Source of the DNA: Rhizobium sp. L43
GTDB taxonomy: Bacteria; Pseudomonadota; Alphaproteobacteria; Rhizobiales; Rhizobiaceae
Assembly: GCF_002531725.1 (NCBI RefSeq)
Contig: NZ_NWSQ01000015.1
Location: 124,001 to 188,000, forward strand
Reading direction: 5' to 3'
DNA: 64,000 bases
Every line of letters begins with the position of its first letter. The first letter of the stretch is position 1. The notes beneath the pieces are model-generated. The model searched no databases, had not been told where the DNA came from, and saw nothing but the letters and a program-made list of their open reading frames with translations. The translations under genes and the position numbers were made by a program. Shown here piece after piece: positions 17,621 to 26,367 of this stretch.

Positions 17621-18427
17621 CTACTGGATGCTGAACGGGAAATATTTTGCGTTGATCATGTCATAGGTCCCATCGGCTTTGATGGTCTTCAACGCTTCGT
17701 CCAGGCGCGTAAGCCGTTCCTTGTCATCCAGCCGCAGCGCGATACCGGCGCCTTCGCCGAAATATGTGACGTCAACCAGATCCGGCCCTTTGAACTCGCA
17801 GCAGCTTCCCGCCTTGGTGTTGGCAATCCAGTCGTAGATGGCGAGTTTATCCTCGAGGATAATGTCGACGCTGCCGTCCGCCAGACCCTTGTATAGTTCC
17901 GGCGACGAGCGAAAAACCGTCTTCTTCATCTCAGGATAGAGATGGTTGGCATAGGATTCCTGCGCCGTCGACGATGTCACTCCAAGTTTTTTATCCTTGA
18001 GGGCGGCAGGGCTGACATCGCTGATCGAGGAATCTTTCCGAACGATGAACACCGACGGGCTATTGTAATATTTCTCGGTGAAGGCAACCTTTTGACGCCG
18101 CTCGAGGCTCATCGACATGGAGGAGATGATGGCGTCGTATTTGTTGGCAACGAGATCGGGGATGATGTCGTCCCATTTCTCGATGATGAACTGGCATTCG
18201 AACTTGCCGACTTCGCACAGCGCATTGGCAATATCGATGTCGAAGCCCTGAAGCTTGTTGTTCGCATCGAGATAGTTGAACGGCGGAAATGCACCTTCGA
18301 CGGCAATTCGCATCGGCGTGCGATCCTGCGCAGCCGCCTGGAGCGGCGAAGTCGCGGCCAGAAGGCTAGCCAACCCGCCCGCCATCAGCGCGCCGCGCAA
18401 CATAGTCTGAATGGATATGCGCAACAT
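17621..18427 (-). CDS. Orphan polar amino-acid-type periplasmic binding protein
   Basis: This 268-residue family 3 solute-binding protein has a Sec signal peptide (hydrophobic residues about 10-33, cleavage near AAAQ-D). Typical motifs are MRIAVEGAFPPFNYLDANNK, GFDIDIANALCEVG and KWDDIIPDLVANKYDAIISS. It resembles lysine/arginine/ornithine or octopine-type binding proteins. No permease or ATPase gene is adjacent. Its nearest neighbour is the divergent periplasm-sensing GGDEF-EAL gene, with only 64 bases between the starts. It could serve a remote transporter or present a ligand to that sensor. Confidence 0.85.
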   Translation of the reverse strand: MLRISIQTMLRGALMAGGLASLLAATSPLQAAAQDRTPMRIAVEGAFPPFNYLDANNKLQGFDIDIANALCEVGKFECQFIIEKWDDIIPDLVANKYDAIISSMSMSLERRQKVAFTEKYYNSPSVFIVRKDSSISDVSPAALKDKKLGVTSSTAQESYANHLYPEMKKTVFRSSPELYKGLADGSVDIILEDKLAIYDWIANTKAGSCCEFKGPDLVDVTYFGEGAGIALRLDDKERLTRLDEALKTIKADGTYDMINAKYFPFSIQ

Positions 18428-18491
18428 CGCCGGAAACTCCTTGGGGTATGGTCGATCTCAACCGATAGTGCGCCGCAGCCTTTAATTCTAC

Positions 18492-20921
18492 GTGAACGCT
18501 TCTTTGTTAGCGTTGGGAATGCGCCCGTGTAGTGGTGTTCTGGGGTTACGCTTGCATATCGTTCTTCCGTCCAGCTCCAATACGTTCCAGAAATCCTGGA
18601 TCGCTTCGGGGAGAATTCTGTTTCTGATCGCCGTCAGCGGGCTTGGCGCGATCGGGCTGGTGGTGCTTTCGGCGCTGTGGGCCGGAACCGAGAGCGATGC
18701 TGCGGCCCTTGATCGACAGCGTAATCTTGTGAATGCGCGCCTGCGGGAACAGGTCGATCAGGTCGCGCATGTTATCGGCCAGTTCGGCAACGGCTACCTC
18801 ACACGTGTTTATCCTGCCGCCCGGTCAACCGGAGGCTCCTCCAGCCTCGATGCCGTCCTGACGGCGGCGGCCGGGAGCGCGATCAGCCAGACCGCAATGT
18901 CCGCCTTCGGCTACGACCAGGCTTTCGTCGTCGACGAGAAGGCGCAACTGCTGATGCTGGCGGACACCCGAACGGAAAAGCGTTATCGCTGGATGAAGCC
19001 TCTCTTTTTGCCGCTCCTTCAGGATGCCCGCCTCGGCGTGAGACAGGGGACGGTTTCCGAACGAACGCCGTCCTCGATGGAAACCCGCCTCGCGAATGCC
19101 GCCCGCCCCAACCGTGCGCTCGCCAATCTGATGCGGCTGGAAGGCCGACCGACCATCGTCGGCGTCGTCGCCATCAACGAAGCGTCCGAGGGGCAGCAGC
19201 AGCCGATGCGGCAATTCCTGATCGTCGTGCGGTTTCTCGATGGTCCGGCGCTGGACGAATTGAGCCGGCAGCAGGGCCTCAACGGCGCGCGCTTCGCGCG
19301 TACCGCCGATGCCGACGAAAACGAAGTCGCGTTTCAGATCGACGCCACGGCGAACGGCGAACCGATCGGCTTTATCGTATGGCGGCCGGATCTTCCGGGC
19401 TCGAGGGTGATCGGCCGGTTGATGCCGGCGCTTTCGATTGCCGCCCTGGTGATCGCGATCCTGTTCTCGGTCCTGCTTGTGCGCCTGCGCAGCAGCCTCG
19501 GCGAATTGAGGAAAAGCGAGCTGCATGCACGGCAGCTAGCCTTGCATGATGTGCTGACCGACCTTCCCAATCGCGCCTTGTTCGCGATGCGGTTCGACGA
19601 GTGCCTGGCCGAGACCGAGAACTCGACCGAGCGCTCGGCGGTTGCGCTTCTCGATCTCGACCGCTTCAAGGCCGTGAACGACACCTTCGGCCATGCCGCC
19701 GGCGATGAACTCATCAGAATGGCGGCGGAGCGGATCCGCTCTGTGCTACGTCCAGGCGACACGCTTGCCCGGCTCGGAGGGGACGAATTCGCTCTGCTTC
19801 TCCGGGACATCAAGGATGATGATCAGGTTTTGCCGGCAATCTGCGCAGCGATCGTTGCCGAACTTGGCAAACCCTTCCCGCTTTTGCGCGGTGAGGCGGT
19901 CGCCCGCGTCGGCGGCTCGATCGGCGTAACCGTCGTGCCGGATGCCGGCCGGAATGCCGACGACATCATGCGCTATGCCGACGTCGCACTCTACGAAGCG
20001 AAGATGGGCGGCAGAGGTCAATGGCGCGTCTATTCGCCGTCCATGGACGGCGGCAGGAATGCGCGCGACATTCTCAAAAACGAACTCCGGGAGGTTCTGG
20101 CCAAAAGCACGGCCTCATCCGGCGACGGTCTACGCGCCGATCCGGCTGTAAACAGACCGGACTTCGGCTCGCTCGAGGTCTATTACCAAACGGTGCATCG
20201 GGCCGAGGGCGGATACGCGGCGTCGGGCGCCGAGGCGCTGGTGCGCTGGCGTCACAGCCGGCGTGGACTGTTGACGCCGGCCAGCTTCATCCCCGTCGCC
20301 GAGGAGGGCGGCCTCATCGACGCGCTCGGTTTCTGGGTGTTGCGCGAAGCCTGCCGAGCCGCCTGCAAATGGCCTGAGAATACATTTGTTGCCGTCAACG
20401 TGTCTCCCGCCCAGTTGAGACGGCCGAATTTTGCCGAGGAAGTCTTCGCCGTGCTGCAGGAGAGCGGGTTGCCGCCATCGCGGCTCGAACTCGAACTCAC
20501 CGAATCTTCGCTGATCGAAGATAACTCGGACATCTATTCGGTGCTGGGTTCGCTGCGTAGCCAGGGTGTTCAGATTTCGCTCGATGATTTCGGAACCGGC
20601 TTTTCATGCCTCAGCCACCTGATGCGCTTCGAGATCGACCGCATCAAGATCGACCGTTCGTTCGTCTCGCTGCTCGGCACAAAAGCCAACGGGGCCGCCA
20701 TCATCGGCGCCATCGTCGCGCTCAGCCGCAACCTCGGCATCTCGACGACGGCGGAAGGGGTCGAAACCGAATATCAACGCGATTTTCTGGCCGCCCTCGG
20801 CTGCACCGACCTGCAAGGCTATTTCTTCTCCAAACCGGTTCCGCTGCGCGACCTCGATTGTTTCCGCAAACCCGAAAACGCCGCCGAATTGCTGGCGATC
20901 GCTCCCGGAGCCATCGCCTGA
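18492..20921 (+). CDS. CHASE4-like GGDEF-EAL c-di-GMP enzyme
   Basis: This protein of about 809 residues is membrane anchored, with segments at about 41-63 and 311-331 enclosing a periplasmic domain of about 245 residues that looks like CHASE4. The GGDEF domain has the intact motif RLGGDEFALLL (GGDEF at 429-433) and an intact inhibitory I-site RPGD at 420-423. The EAL domain has EALVRW at 581, NVSPAQL, LELELTESS, LDDFGTG, IKIDRSFV and AEGVETE, so all expected metal-binding residues are present. The protein could both make and degrade cyclic di-GMP in response to a periplasmic signal. The Pro usually seen in the YQP motif near the EAL start is Thr (YYQTV). The first methionine is uncertain, so numbering may shift. 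Confidence 0.9.
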   Translation: MNASLLALGMRPCSGVLGLRLHIVLPSSSNTFQKSWIASGRILFLIAVSGLGAIGLVVLSALWAGTESDAAALDRQRNLVNARLREQVDQVAHVIGQFGNGYLTRVYPAARSTGGSSSLDAVLTAAAGSAISQTAMSAFGYDQAFVVDEKAQLLMLADTRTEKRYRWMKPLFLPLLQDARLGVRQGTVSERTPSSMETRLANAARPNRALANLMRLEGRPTIVGVVAINEASEGQQQPMRQFLIVVRFLDGPALDELSRQQGLNGARFARTADADENEVAFQIDATANGEPIGFIVWRPDLPGSRVIGRLMPALSIAALVIAILFSVLLVRLRSSLGELRKSELHARQLALHDVLTDLPNRALFAMRFDECLAETENSTERSAVALLDLDRFKAVNDTFGHAAGDELIRMAAERIRSVLRPGDTLARLGGDEFALLLRDIKDDDQVLPAICAAIVAELGKPFPLLRGEAVARVGGSIGVTVVPDAGRNADDIMRYADVALYEAKMGGRGQWRVYSPSMDGGRNARDILKNELREVLAKSTASSGDGLRADPAVNRPDFGSLEVYYQTVHRAEGGYAASGAEALVRWRHSRRGLLTPASFIPVAEEGGLIDALGFWVLREACRAACKWPENTFVAVNVSPAQLRRPNFAEEVFAVLQESGLPPSRLELELTESSLIEDNSDIYSVLGSLRSQGVQISLDDFGTGFSCLSHLMRFEIDRIKIDRSFVSLLGTKANGAAIIGAIVALSRNLGISTTAEGVETEYQRDFLAALGCTDLQGYFFSKPVPLRDLDCFRKPENAAELLAIAPGAIA

Positions 20922-21000
20922 AAGGCTTTTGATCGTCCGCCGATCCGGGAACTTTCGCCGCAGGCGATGGTTGACGCCCGAAGACCGAACGGAGGATGTG

Positions 21001-21585
21001 ATGGGCGAGATCGGCGAGTGGCGGCACCTTTGCGTCGACATGCAGCGGATGTTTGCCGAGGACACGCCGTGGCACGTTCCCTGGATGGCGCGGGTCTGTC
21101 CCCAGATCGAAGAATTGGCCGGGCGGCACCCATTCAGAACGATCTTCACCCGCTTCCTGCCACCCGAGCATGCCGACGACATGCCGGGGAAATGGCGGGA
21201 CTATTATCAGAAATGGTGGATGATGACGGGCGAACATCTGCCGCCCGGCTTCATCGATCTCGCGCCATCGCTGGCATCGCTGGTTCCACCGGCAAGGCAC
21301 TTCGACAAACGCACCTATTCCCCTTGGATCGACGGGCGCCTTCATCCGATCCTTCAGTCGGAGCGGGTCGACACACTTGTCATATCAGGCGGTGAAACGG
21401 ATGTCTGCGTGCTCGCCACGACACTCGGCGCCATCGATCTCGGCTATCGCGTCATCGTCCTGAAGGACGCCGTCTGCAGCAGCGCCGACGACACCTACGA
21501 TGCATCGCTGGAACTTCTGCACGATCGGTTTTCCGTGCAGCTCGAACTGATGGAGACCGAAGAATTCCTGAGTGGCTTAGACTGA
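21001..21585 (+). CDS. Isochorismatase-family cysteine hydrolase
   Basis: This 194-residue protein has the full catalytic triad of the family: Asp13 in CVDMQRMFAE, Lys103 in HFDKRTYSPW and Cys136 in ISGGETDVCVLATTLGA. Family members hydrolyse amides, carbamoyl compounds or isochorismate; the substrate is not evident. The ATG at 21001 follows GGAGGA at the right distance; a TTG at 20929 would extend it without support. It lies 79 bases after the GGDEF-EAL gene on the same strand, so cotranscription is possible. A hairpin follows at 21594-21615. Confidence 0.85.
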   Translation: MGEIGEWRHLCVDMQRMFAEDTPWHVPWMARVCPQIEELAGRHPFRTIFTRFLPPEHADDMPGKWRDYYQKWWMMTGEHLPPGFIDLAPSLASLVPPARHFDKRTYSPWIDGRLHPILQSERVDTLVISGGETDVCVLATTLGAIDLGYRVIVLKDAVCSSADDTYDASLELLHDRFSVQLELMETEEFLSGLD

Positions 21586-21593
21586 GAATGCCA

Positions 21594-21615
21594 CCCGGCG
21601 AGACGGCTCGCCGGG
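21594..21615. terminator. Hairpin between convergent genes
   Basis: CCCGGCGA (21594-21601) pairs with TCGCCGGG (21608-21615) around a six-base loop, between the isochorismatase-like gene and the end of the amino-acid transporter operon. It probably terminates both. Confidence 0.6.
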
Positions 21616-21639
21616 CCTGACGTTTGGAGGATCAGCCGC

Positions 21640-22497
21640 TCATTTCGGCGTCACATCGAAGCCGAACCACTTTTCCGAAAGCGTCTTGATTGTGCCGTCG
21701 GCCTTTGCGGCAGTGATTGCATCGTTGAACATCGCCTTCAGCTTGGTGTCATCCTTGCGCAGCCCGACGGAGCTGCCGCGGCCGAGGAAACCGCCCTGGA
21801 AGCGCGGACCGGCCGTCGTCATGTCTTCGTTGCCCGGCTTCTGCGCAGCAGTGGTGAGATAGGCCATGGAGGCCATCACCAGGTCGACACGGCCGGCTTT
21901 GAGATCCAGGTCGTGTTCTTCGGTCGTCTTGTATTCGCGGACCTCAAGCACACCCTTGAGATATTTATCGACGAAGGCGGCGCCGGTCGAGGCGGTCTGC
22001 ACGCCGATCGTCTTGCCCTGCAGCATCGGCTTGATCTTGTCGATCTCGGCGATCGCCCCGGCTTCGTTGCTACCAAGCGAAAAGACCTCGCCCTTTTCCG
22101 GCAGGTTGACGAGGTCGCTTTCCCTAGAGGTTGCGAAGGCCTGGCCGGTGGAGCCGTAGGAATCGCTGAAGGCGATCACTTCCTCGCGCTTGGCCGTTGC
22201 CGACATGCCGGAGATGATGGCATCGAACTTGCCGGCATTGAGCGCCGGGATCATGCCATCGAAGTTCTGCACGACGATCTTGCACTCGACTTTCATATGG
22301 TCGCAAAGATATTTCGTCAGCTCGATCTCATAGCCGTCGAGCGTGCCGTCCGGCTTGGTGAAATTGTAGGGCTTGAAGGCGCCTTCGGTGGCGATCGTCA
22401 CCGTCTTCCACGCCTTGTCTTCCGCATGCGCGATGCCTGATAGGGCCAGTACCGCGGTCGCCGACAGGGCGGTCATAACCCGTGAAATGAATGTCAT
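21640..22497 (-). CDS. Opine/polar amino-acid-type ABC substrate-binding protein (OccT like)
   Basis: This 285-residue family 3 solute-binding protein has a Sec signal (hydrophobic residues to about 25, AHA-E cleavage). Motifs include VTIATEGAFKPYNFTKPDG, GYEIELTKYLCDHMKVECKI, FDGMIPALNAGKFDAIISGM and the C-terminal LSEKWFGFDV. The closest family pattern is octopine/nopaline-type OccT/NocT. It is the last gene of an operon in which an AbgB-like amidohydrolase comes first, followed by two permeases and the ATPase. This suggests import of an N-acylated or opine-like amino acid. Confidence 0.88.
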   Translation of the reverse strand: MTFISRVMTALSATAVLALSGIAHAEDKAWKTVTIATEGAFKPYNFTKPDGTLDGYEIELTKYLCDHMKVECKIVVQNFDGMIPALNAGKFDAIISGMSATAKREEVIAFSDSYGSTGQAFATSRESDLVNLPEKGEVFSLGSNEAGAIAEIDKIKPMLQGKTIGVQTASTGAAFVDKYLKGVLEVREYKTTEEHDLDLKAGRVDLVMASMAYLTTAAQKPGNEDMTTAGPRFQGGFLGRGSSVGLRKDDTKLKAMFNDAITAAKADGTIKTLSEKWFGFDVTPK

Positions 22498-22533
22498 GTT
22501 TTGCTCCCCTTTTCTTCGTTTGAGCTGATGGAA

Positions 22534-23313
22534 TTATTGGCTGATGAACTGCCGGAAACGGTCCGACTGCGAATGGGCGAAGACATCCTGCGGCCTGCCG
22601 TCTTCCTCGACGACGCCCTTGTGCAAAAAGACGACGCGGCTGGAGACGTCGCGGGCAAAGCCCATTTCATGGGTGACGACCAGCATGGTGCGGCCTTCCT
22701 CCGCCAGCGCACGCATGACCCGCAGCACTTCGCCGACGAGCTCCGGATCCAGCGCCGAGGTCGGTTCGTCGAACAGCATCAGCTTCGGCCGCATCGCCAG
22801 CGCGCGGGCGATTGCGGCGCGCTGCTGCTGGCCGCCGGAAAGATGCGAGGGATAGAAATTACGCTTTTCGGCAATGCCCACCTTGGCAAGCAGGGCTTCC
22901 GCCTCTTCGATGCATTCGCTCCTGGAGCGGCCGAGCACGTGAACCGGCGCTTCGACGACATTTTCGAGCACGGTCTTGTGGGACCAGAGATTGAAGCTCT
23001 GGAAGACCATGCCGAGCTGCGATCGAATGCGGTCCACCTGTCTGCGGTCGGCCGGGCGGCTGCCTCCTCTCGCGTCGGGAAGCATGCGGATCGTTTCACC
23101 GGCGACGGTGACTTCCCCTGAATTCGGTGTCTCCAGCAGGTTGATGCAGCGCAGGAAGGTGGATTTTCCCGAACCCGAGGAGCCGAGGATCGAGACGACA
23201 TCGCCTTCATGCGCGTCGAGCGAGATGCCCTTCAGCACTTCGACCGGGCCGAAGCTCTTGTGCAGGTCCTTGACGCTGAGCGCGATCGGGGAGGAGGCAT
23301 TGGCCGCAGTCAT
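22534..23313 (-). CDS. Amino-acid ABC transporter ATPase (OccP like)
   Basis: This 259-residue ABC ATPase has Walker A GSSGSGKST, Q-loop MVFQSFNLWSHKTVLENV, signature LSGGQQQRAAIARALAM and Walker B LMLFDEPTSALDPELV. The insertion RMLPDARGGSRPADRRQ after the Walker A region is typical of opine/histidine-type ATPases (HisP/OccP). It overlaps the upstream permease gene by 4 bases and lies 36 bases before the binding-protein gene. Confidence 0.92.
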   Translation of the reverse strand: MTAANASSPIALSVKDLHKSFGPVEVLKGISLDAHEGDVVSILGSSGSGKSTFLRCINLLETPNSGEVTVAGETIRMLPDARGGSRPADRRQVDRIRSQLGMVFQSFNLWSHKTVLENVVEAPVHVLGRSRSECIEEAEALLAKVGIAEKRNFYPSHLSGGQQQRAAIARALAMRPKLMLFDEPTSALDPELVGEVLRVMRALAEEGRTMLVVTHEMGFARDVSSRVVFLHKGVVEEDGRPQDVFAHSQSDRFRQFISQ

Positions 23314-24050
23314 CGGGCGTTTCCTTCAAGTGGAGATACGGACGCGGCCGCCGGATGATATGGAACGGGCTGGCGCAAATGCGGGCTCAGCCAGTATTCG
23401 GCGAGATGGACGAGACGCGTCAGCAGGAAATTGATCGTGAGATAGATGGCGCCGGCAACGATGAACACTTCGATCGCCCGATAGCTTTGCGAAATGATCT
23501 TGGCGGCAACGCCGGTGACCTCCATCAGCGTGATGATCGAGGCAAGCGAGGTCGCCTTCACCATCGCGATCATTTCGTTGCTGTAGCCCGGCAATGCCTG
23601 GCGGATGGCAAGCGGCAAGATGATGCGTCGGAATTGCATCAACCCAGGCATGCCGCAGGCGCGCGCCGCTTCGATCTGGCCGAAGGGCACCGACAAAAGC
23701 CCGCCGCGAATGATTTCGCCGGCATAGGCGGCCGTATTCATGGTGAGCGCCAGAACCGCGCACCAATAGGGCTCACGCAAGAATGGCCAGAGGAAACTGT
23801 GGCGCACCTCCGGAAACTGGCCAAGCCCGTAATAGATCAGGAAGATCTGGACGAGCAGCGGCGTTCCGCGGAAGACGAAGACATAGGCGCGGGCGAACCA
23901 TTCGAGCACCAAGATGCCGGAAAGCCGGCAGAGGGCGAGGCCGAGCGCCAGAACAGCGCCGAGCGCAATGGAGGTGGCAGCAAGTTCCAGCGTCAGCGGG
24001 ATGGCGGAGATGAGGCTTACGAAGGTTTCGAACAGGAATTGCCAGTCCAT
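23310..24050 (-). CDS. Amino-acid ABC transporter permease (OccM/HisM like)
   Basis: This 246-residue inner-membrane protein belongs to the HisM/OccM group. It shows YVFVFRGTPLLVQIFLIYYG, AAYAGEIIRGGLLSVPFGQI and EAARACGMPGLMQFRRIILP, the last being the loop that contacts the ATPase. About five hydrophobic segments are seen. The start overlaps the upstream permease stop by one base and its own end overlaps the ATPase start by four, so the genes are translationally coupled. Confidence 0.92.
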   Translation of the reverse strand: MDWQFLFETFVSLISAIPLTLELAATSIALGAVLALGLALCRLSGILVLEWFARAYVFVFRGTPLLVQIFLIYYGLGQFPEVRHSFLWPFLREPYWCAVLALTMNTAAYAGEIIRGGLLSVPFGQIEAARACGMPGLMQFRRIILPLAIRQALPGYSNEMIAMVKATSLASIITLMEVTGVAAKIISQSYRAIEVFIVAGAIYLTINFLLTRLVHLAEYWLSPHLRQPVPYHPAAASVSPLEGNAR

Positions 24051-24769
24051 CAGCCCCTCCTGACGCCACGGGAGAAGTGCCTTTCGGCGCGCCTGAGAAA
24101 GAGGCCGGAACCGGTCGAGACGATCAGATAGATCGCCCCGGCAATGACGTAGAAGTCGAAGGGCAGGCCCGTTGAGCCGGCCGCCACCTGCGTCTGCCGA
24201 AGCAGCTCGGCAACGCCGGTGATCGAGACGAGGGCGGATTCCTTCAGGACCACCTGCCAGACATTGCCCATCCCCGGCAGTGCGTGGCGCAGCGTCAGCG
24301 GCGCAGTGATGCGGCGAAAGCGCAGCAGACGGCCCATGCCGCAGGCAATCGCTGCCTCGATCTCACCTGCATGGACGGCTTTGAAGGCGCCGCGAAAGAC
24401 TTCGGTGAACTGAGCGCCGGAGGTGACGCCGACGGCGAGCGAGCCGGCAAGAAAGCCTGGAAAACCGAGGAAACCCTCGGCCCCCAAAAGCCGGCCGACC
24501 GCCGTGACAACGGCGCTGCCACCGAAATAGAAGAGGTAGATGACCAGGAGATCGGGGATGCCGCGCAGCACCGTCGTATAGGCATCGGCAGCGACCCGAA
24601 GGCTACGGCCGCCCGAAATTTTCGCCCAGGCGCCGAATGAGCCGATCACGGCGCCGATCGTATAGCCGGCCAGAGCAATCAAAATCGTCATCCACGCGCC
24701 GGCAAGCAGCGCCTTGCCCCAACCATCGGGGCCGAAGCTTATGAGCTCGAGGATGCCGGGCTGGTTCAT
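24050..24769 (-). CDS. Amino-acid ABC transporter permease (OccQ/HisQ like)
   Basis: This 239-residue partner of the OccM-like permease has the characteristic YTTVLRGIPDLLVIYLFYFG, SGAQFTEVFRGAFKAVHAGE and IEAAIACGMGRLLRFRRITA. HisQ/HisM-type importers use two different permeases, as seen here. It overlaps the upstream amidohydrolase gene by 4 bases, tying transport and hydrolysis into one transcription unit. Confidence 0.92.
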   Translation of the reverse strand: MNQPGILELISFGPDGWGKALLAGAWMTILIALAGYTIGAVIGSFGAWAKISGGRSLRVAADAYTTVLRGIPDLLVIYLFYFGGSAVVTAVGRLLGAEGFLGFPGFLAGSLAVGVTSGAQFTEVFRGAFKAVHAGEIEAAIACGMGRLLRFRRITAPLTLRHALPGMGNVWQVVLKESALVSITGVAELLRQTQVAAGSTGLPFDFYVIAGAIYLIVSTGSGLFLRRAERHFSRGVRRG

Positions 24770-26190
24770 GGCGCCTGCCTTTCCGGCAGCGGCGGCTTGA
24801 TATCGTCCGGGATCGGATTAACGAAGGGTGTGCCGTCGAGGCGGTCCTTAAGGTCGACCTTGGCGGCCTCGATAAGGTCAGGATTGCGGATCAGCTCTAT
24901 GGCCGTGCTTGCCATGACCTTCGCCGCATGTTCGGTGCCCTTGTGCGCTGCCGGAAGCTTGCCCTGTGCAACCAATTGCCAGGAATGACCCGACGTGCCG
25001 ATCGCATAGGTCGCGCCACGCATCTGCACGGTCGGCACGACCCAGCTGACGCTGCCGACATCGGTCGAGCCGACGATCGTGCTGTCACCAGCGTAGAGCG
25101 GGAAGATCTCTTCGCAGAGCGGTTGATCCTTCTTCCGCTTCAAGCCGAAGCGCGCATAGGAAGAGGCAATGTCTTCAGCACTCATCGTCGCCTGGAACTT
25201 GCGGGCGGTTTCGCGGTCGATGTCGTCGAAAACGGGGGCGCCGAGGCGCTGAAGGTTGGCAAACATCAGCTCTTCGAGCGGTGCGTTGCCGACCAGGTTT
25301 GCGTCGCCGCTGATGACTTCGCTGCGCACCGAAGTCTCGGTCATCAGCGCAGCGCCTTCGGCGACCTTCTTCACCCGGGCAACGAGCGACAGCAGTTCCG
25401 GCAGGTTGCGCGCACGGATGAGATAACGGACGGTAGCGCGCGCCTGCACGACATTCGGCGCCGAACCGCCGGTGTCGGTAACGGCATAATGGATGCGGGC
25501 TGTGGAGGGCATATGCTCGCGCATATAGTTCACGCCGACATTCATCAGTTCGACGGCATCGAGCGCGCTGCGGCCAAGATGAGGTGTTGCCGAAGCATGC
25601 GAGGCGCGCCCGGTGAAATGGAAATTGAGCTCGTTGCAAGCGAGCGAAACCGGGTTGTTGACGCCGGCAAAGGCGGCCGGATGCCAGGAAATGGCAATGT
25701 CGACATCATCGAAAACGCCTGATCGAACCATGAAGCCCTTCGAGGAGCCGCCTTCCTCGGCAGGGCAGCCGTAATAACGAATGCGGCCCTTCAGGCCATT
25801 TGCCGCCAGGAAGTCCTTGACCGCGGCTGCCGCCAGCATCGAGCCGGCGCCGAGCAGATTGTGCCCGCAGCCATGACCATTGCCGTTTGCCGTGACTTCA
25901 CGCTTTTCCGCGATACCGGCCTGCTGGCTGAGACCTGGCAGGGCGTCGAATTCCCCGAGGATGGCGATAACGGGACCGTCTTCTCCGGCTTCGCCCATGA
26001 TGGCGGTCGGTAGGCCCGCAATGCCGCGCTCGACGCGAAAACCTTCGGCTTCGAGCTGGCGCGCATGCTCCTCGACGGAGCGATACTCCTCGTAATTCGT
26101 CTCCGGCATGTCCCAGATCCGGTCGCTCAGCGCAAAGAAAGCCTCGCGCTTTGCCTCGACGATATCCCAGACGGCTTCGGTATTTTTCAT
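24766..26190 (-). CDS. M20-family amidohydrolase, AbgB like
   Basis: This 474-residue metal-dependent peptidase M20/amidohydrolase has AILGEFDALPGLSQ, NGHGCGHNLLGAGSML (metal-binding His/Cys region), YGCPAEEGGSSKGFMV with the catalytic Glu pair, and GSTDVGSVSWVVPT. Length and motifs match AbgB (aminobenzoyl-glutamate utilisation protein B) rather than the shorter IAA-amino acid hydrolases. It has no signal peptide and acts in the cytoplasm, probably releasing an amino acid from an imported N-acyl conjugate. The ATG at 26190 is used; a TTG at 26199 would add three residues. It is the first gene of the operon, 29 bases from a 30-bp palindrome. Confidence 0.87.
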   Translation of the reverse strand: MKNTEAVWDIVEAKREAFFALSDRIWDMPETNYEEYRSVEEHARQLEAEGFRVERGIAGLPTAIMGEAGEDGPVIAILGEFDALPGLSQQAGIAEKREVTANGNGHGCGHNLLGAGSMLAAAAVKDFLAANGLKGRIRYYGCPAEEGGSSKGFMVRSGVFDDVDIAISWHPAAFAGVNNPVSLACNELNFHFTGRASHASATPHLGRSALDAVELMNVGVNYMREHMPSTARIHYAVTDTGGSAPNVVQARATVRYLIRARNLPELLSLVARVKKVAEGAALMTETSVRSEVISGDANLVGNAPLEELMFANLQRLGAPVFDDIDRETARKFQATMSAEDIASSYARFGLKRKKDQPLCEEIFPLYAGDSTIVGSTDVGSVSWVVPTVQMRGATYAIGTSGHSWQLVAQGKLPAAHKGTEHAAKVMASTAIELIRNPDLIEAAKVDLKDRLDGTPFVNPIPDDIKPPLPERQAP

Positions 26191-26218
26191 GGCTTCCAAA
26201 ACAGCTTCGGTTCACATA

Positions 26219-26248
26219 GTATCCAAAATTGGCGCCAATTTAGGATAC
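26219..26248. promoter_or_regulatory. 30-bp near-perfect palindrome, candidate GntR operator
   Basis: The arms GTATCC and GGATAC flank a perfect 16-bp core centred on GGCGCC (core AAATTGGCGCCAATTT at 26226-26241). Only one base pair of the 30 breaks symmetry. It lies immediately upstream of the AbgB-like start and 119 bases from the GntR start. A second, smaller palindrome CGTTCGAACG lies at 26304-26313. Both are good candidates for binding by the divergent GntR regulator. Confidence 0.65.
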
Positions 26249-26367
26249 AAAATTTTTCTGCGCAATCCATGTGCATGAATAAATTTTGGACATTTTTCTA
26301 AGACGTTCGAACGCCTACAGAAATTCGATCGGGCGTGCTAACGGTGATGCGAAACAGGGGATTTTGA

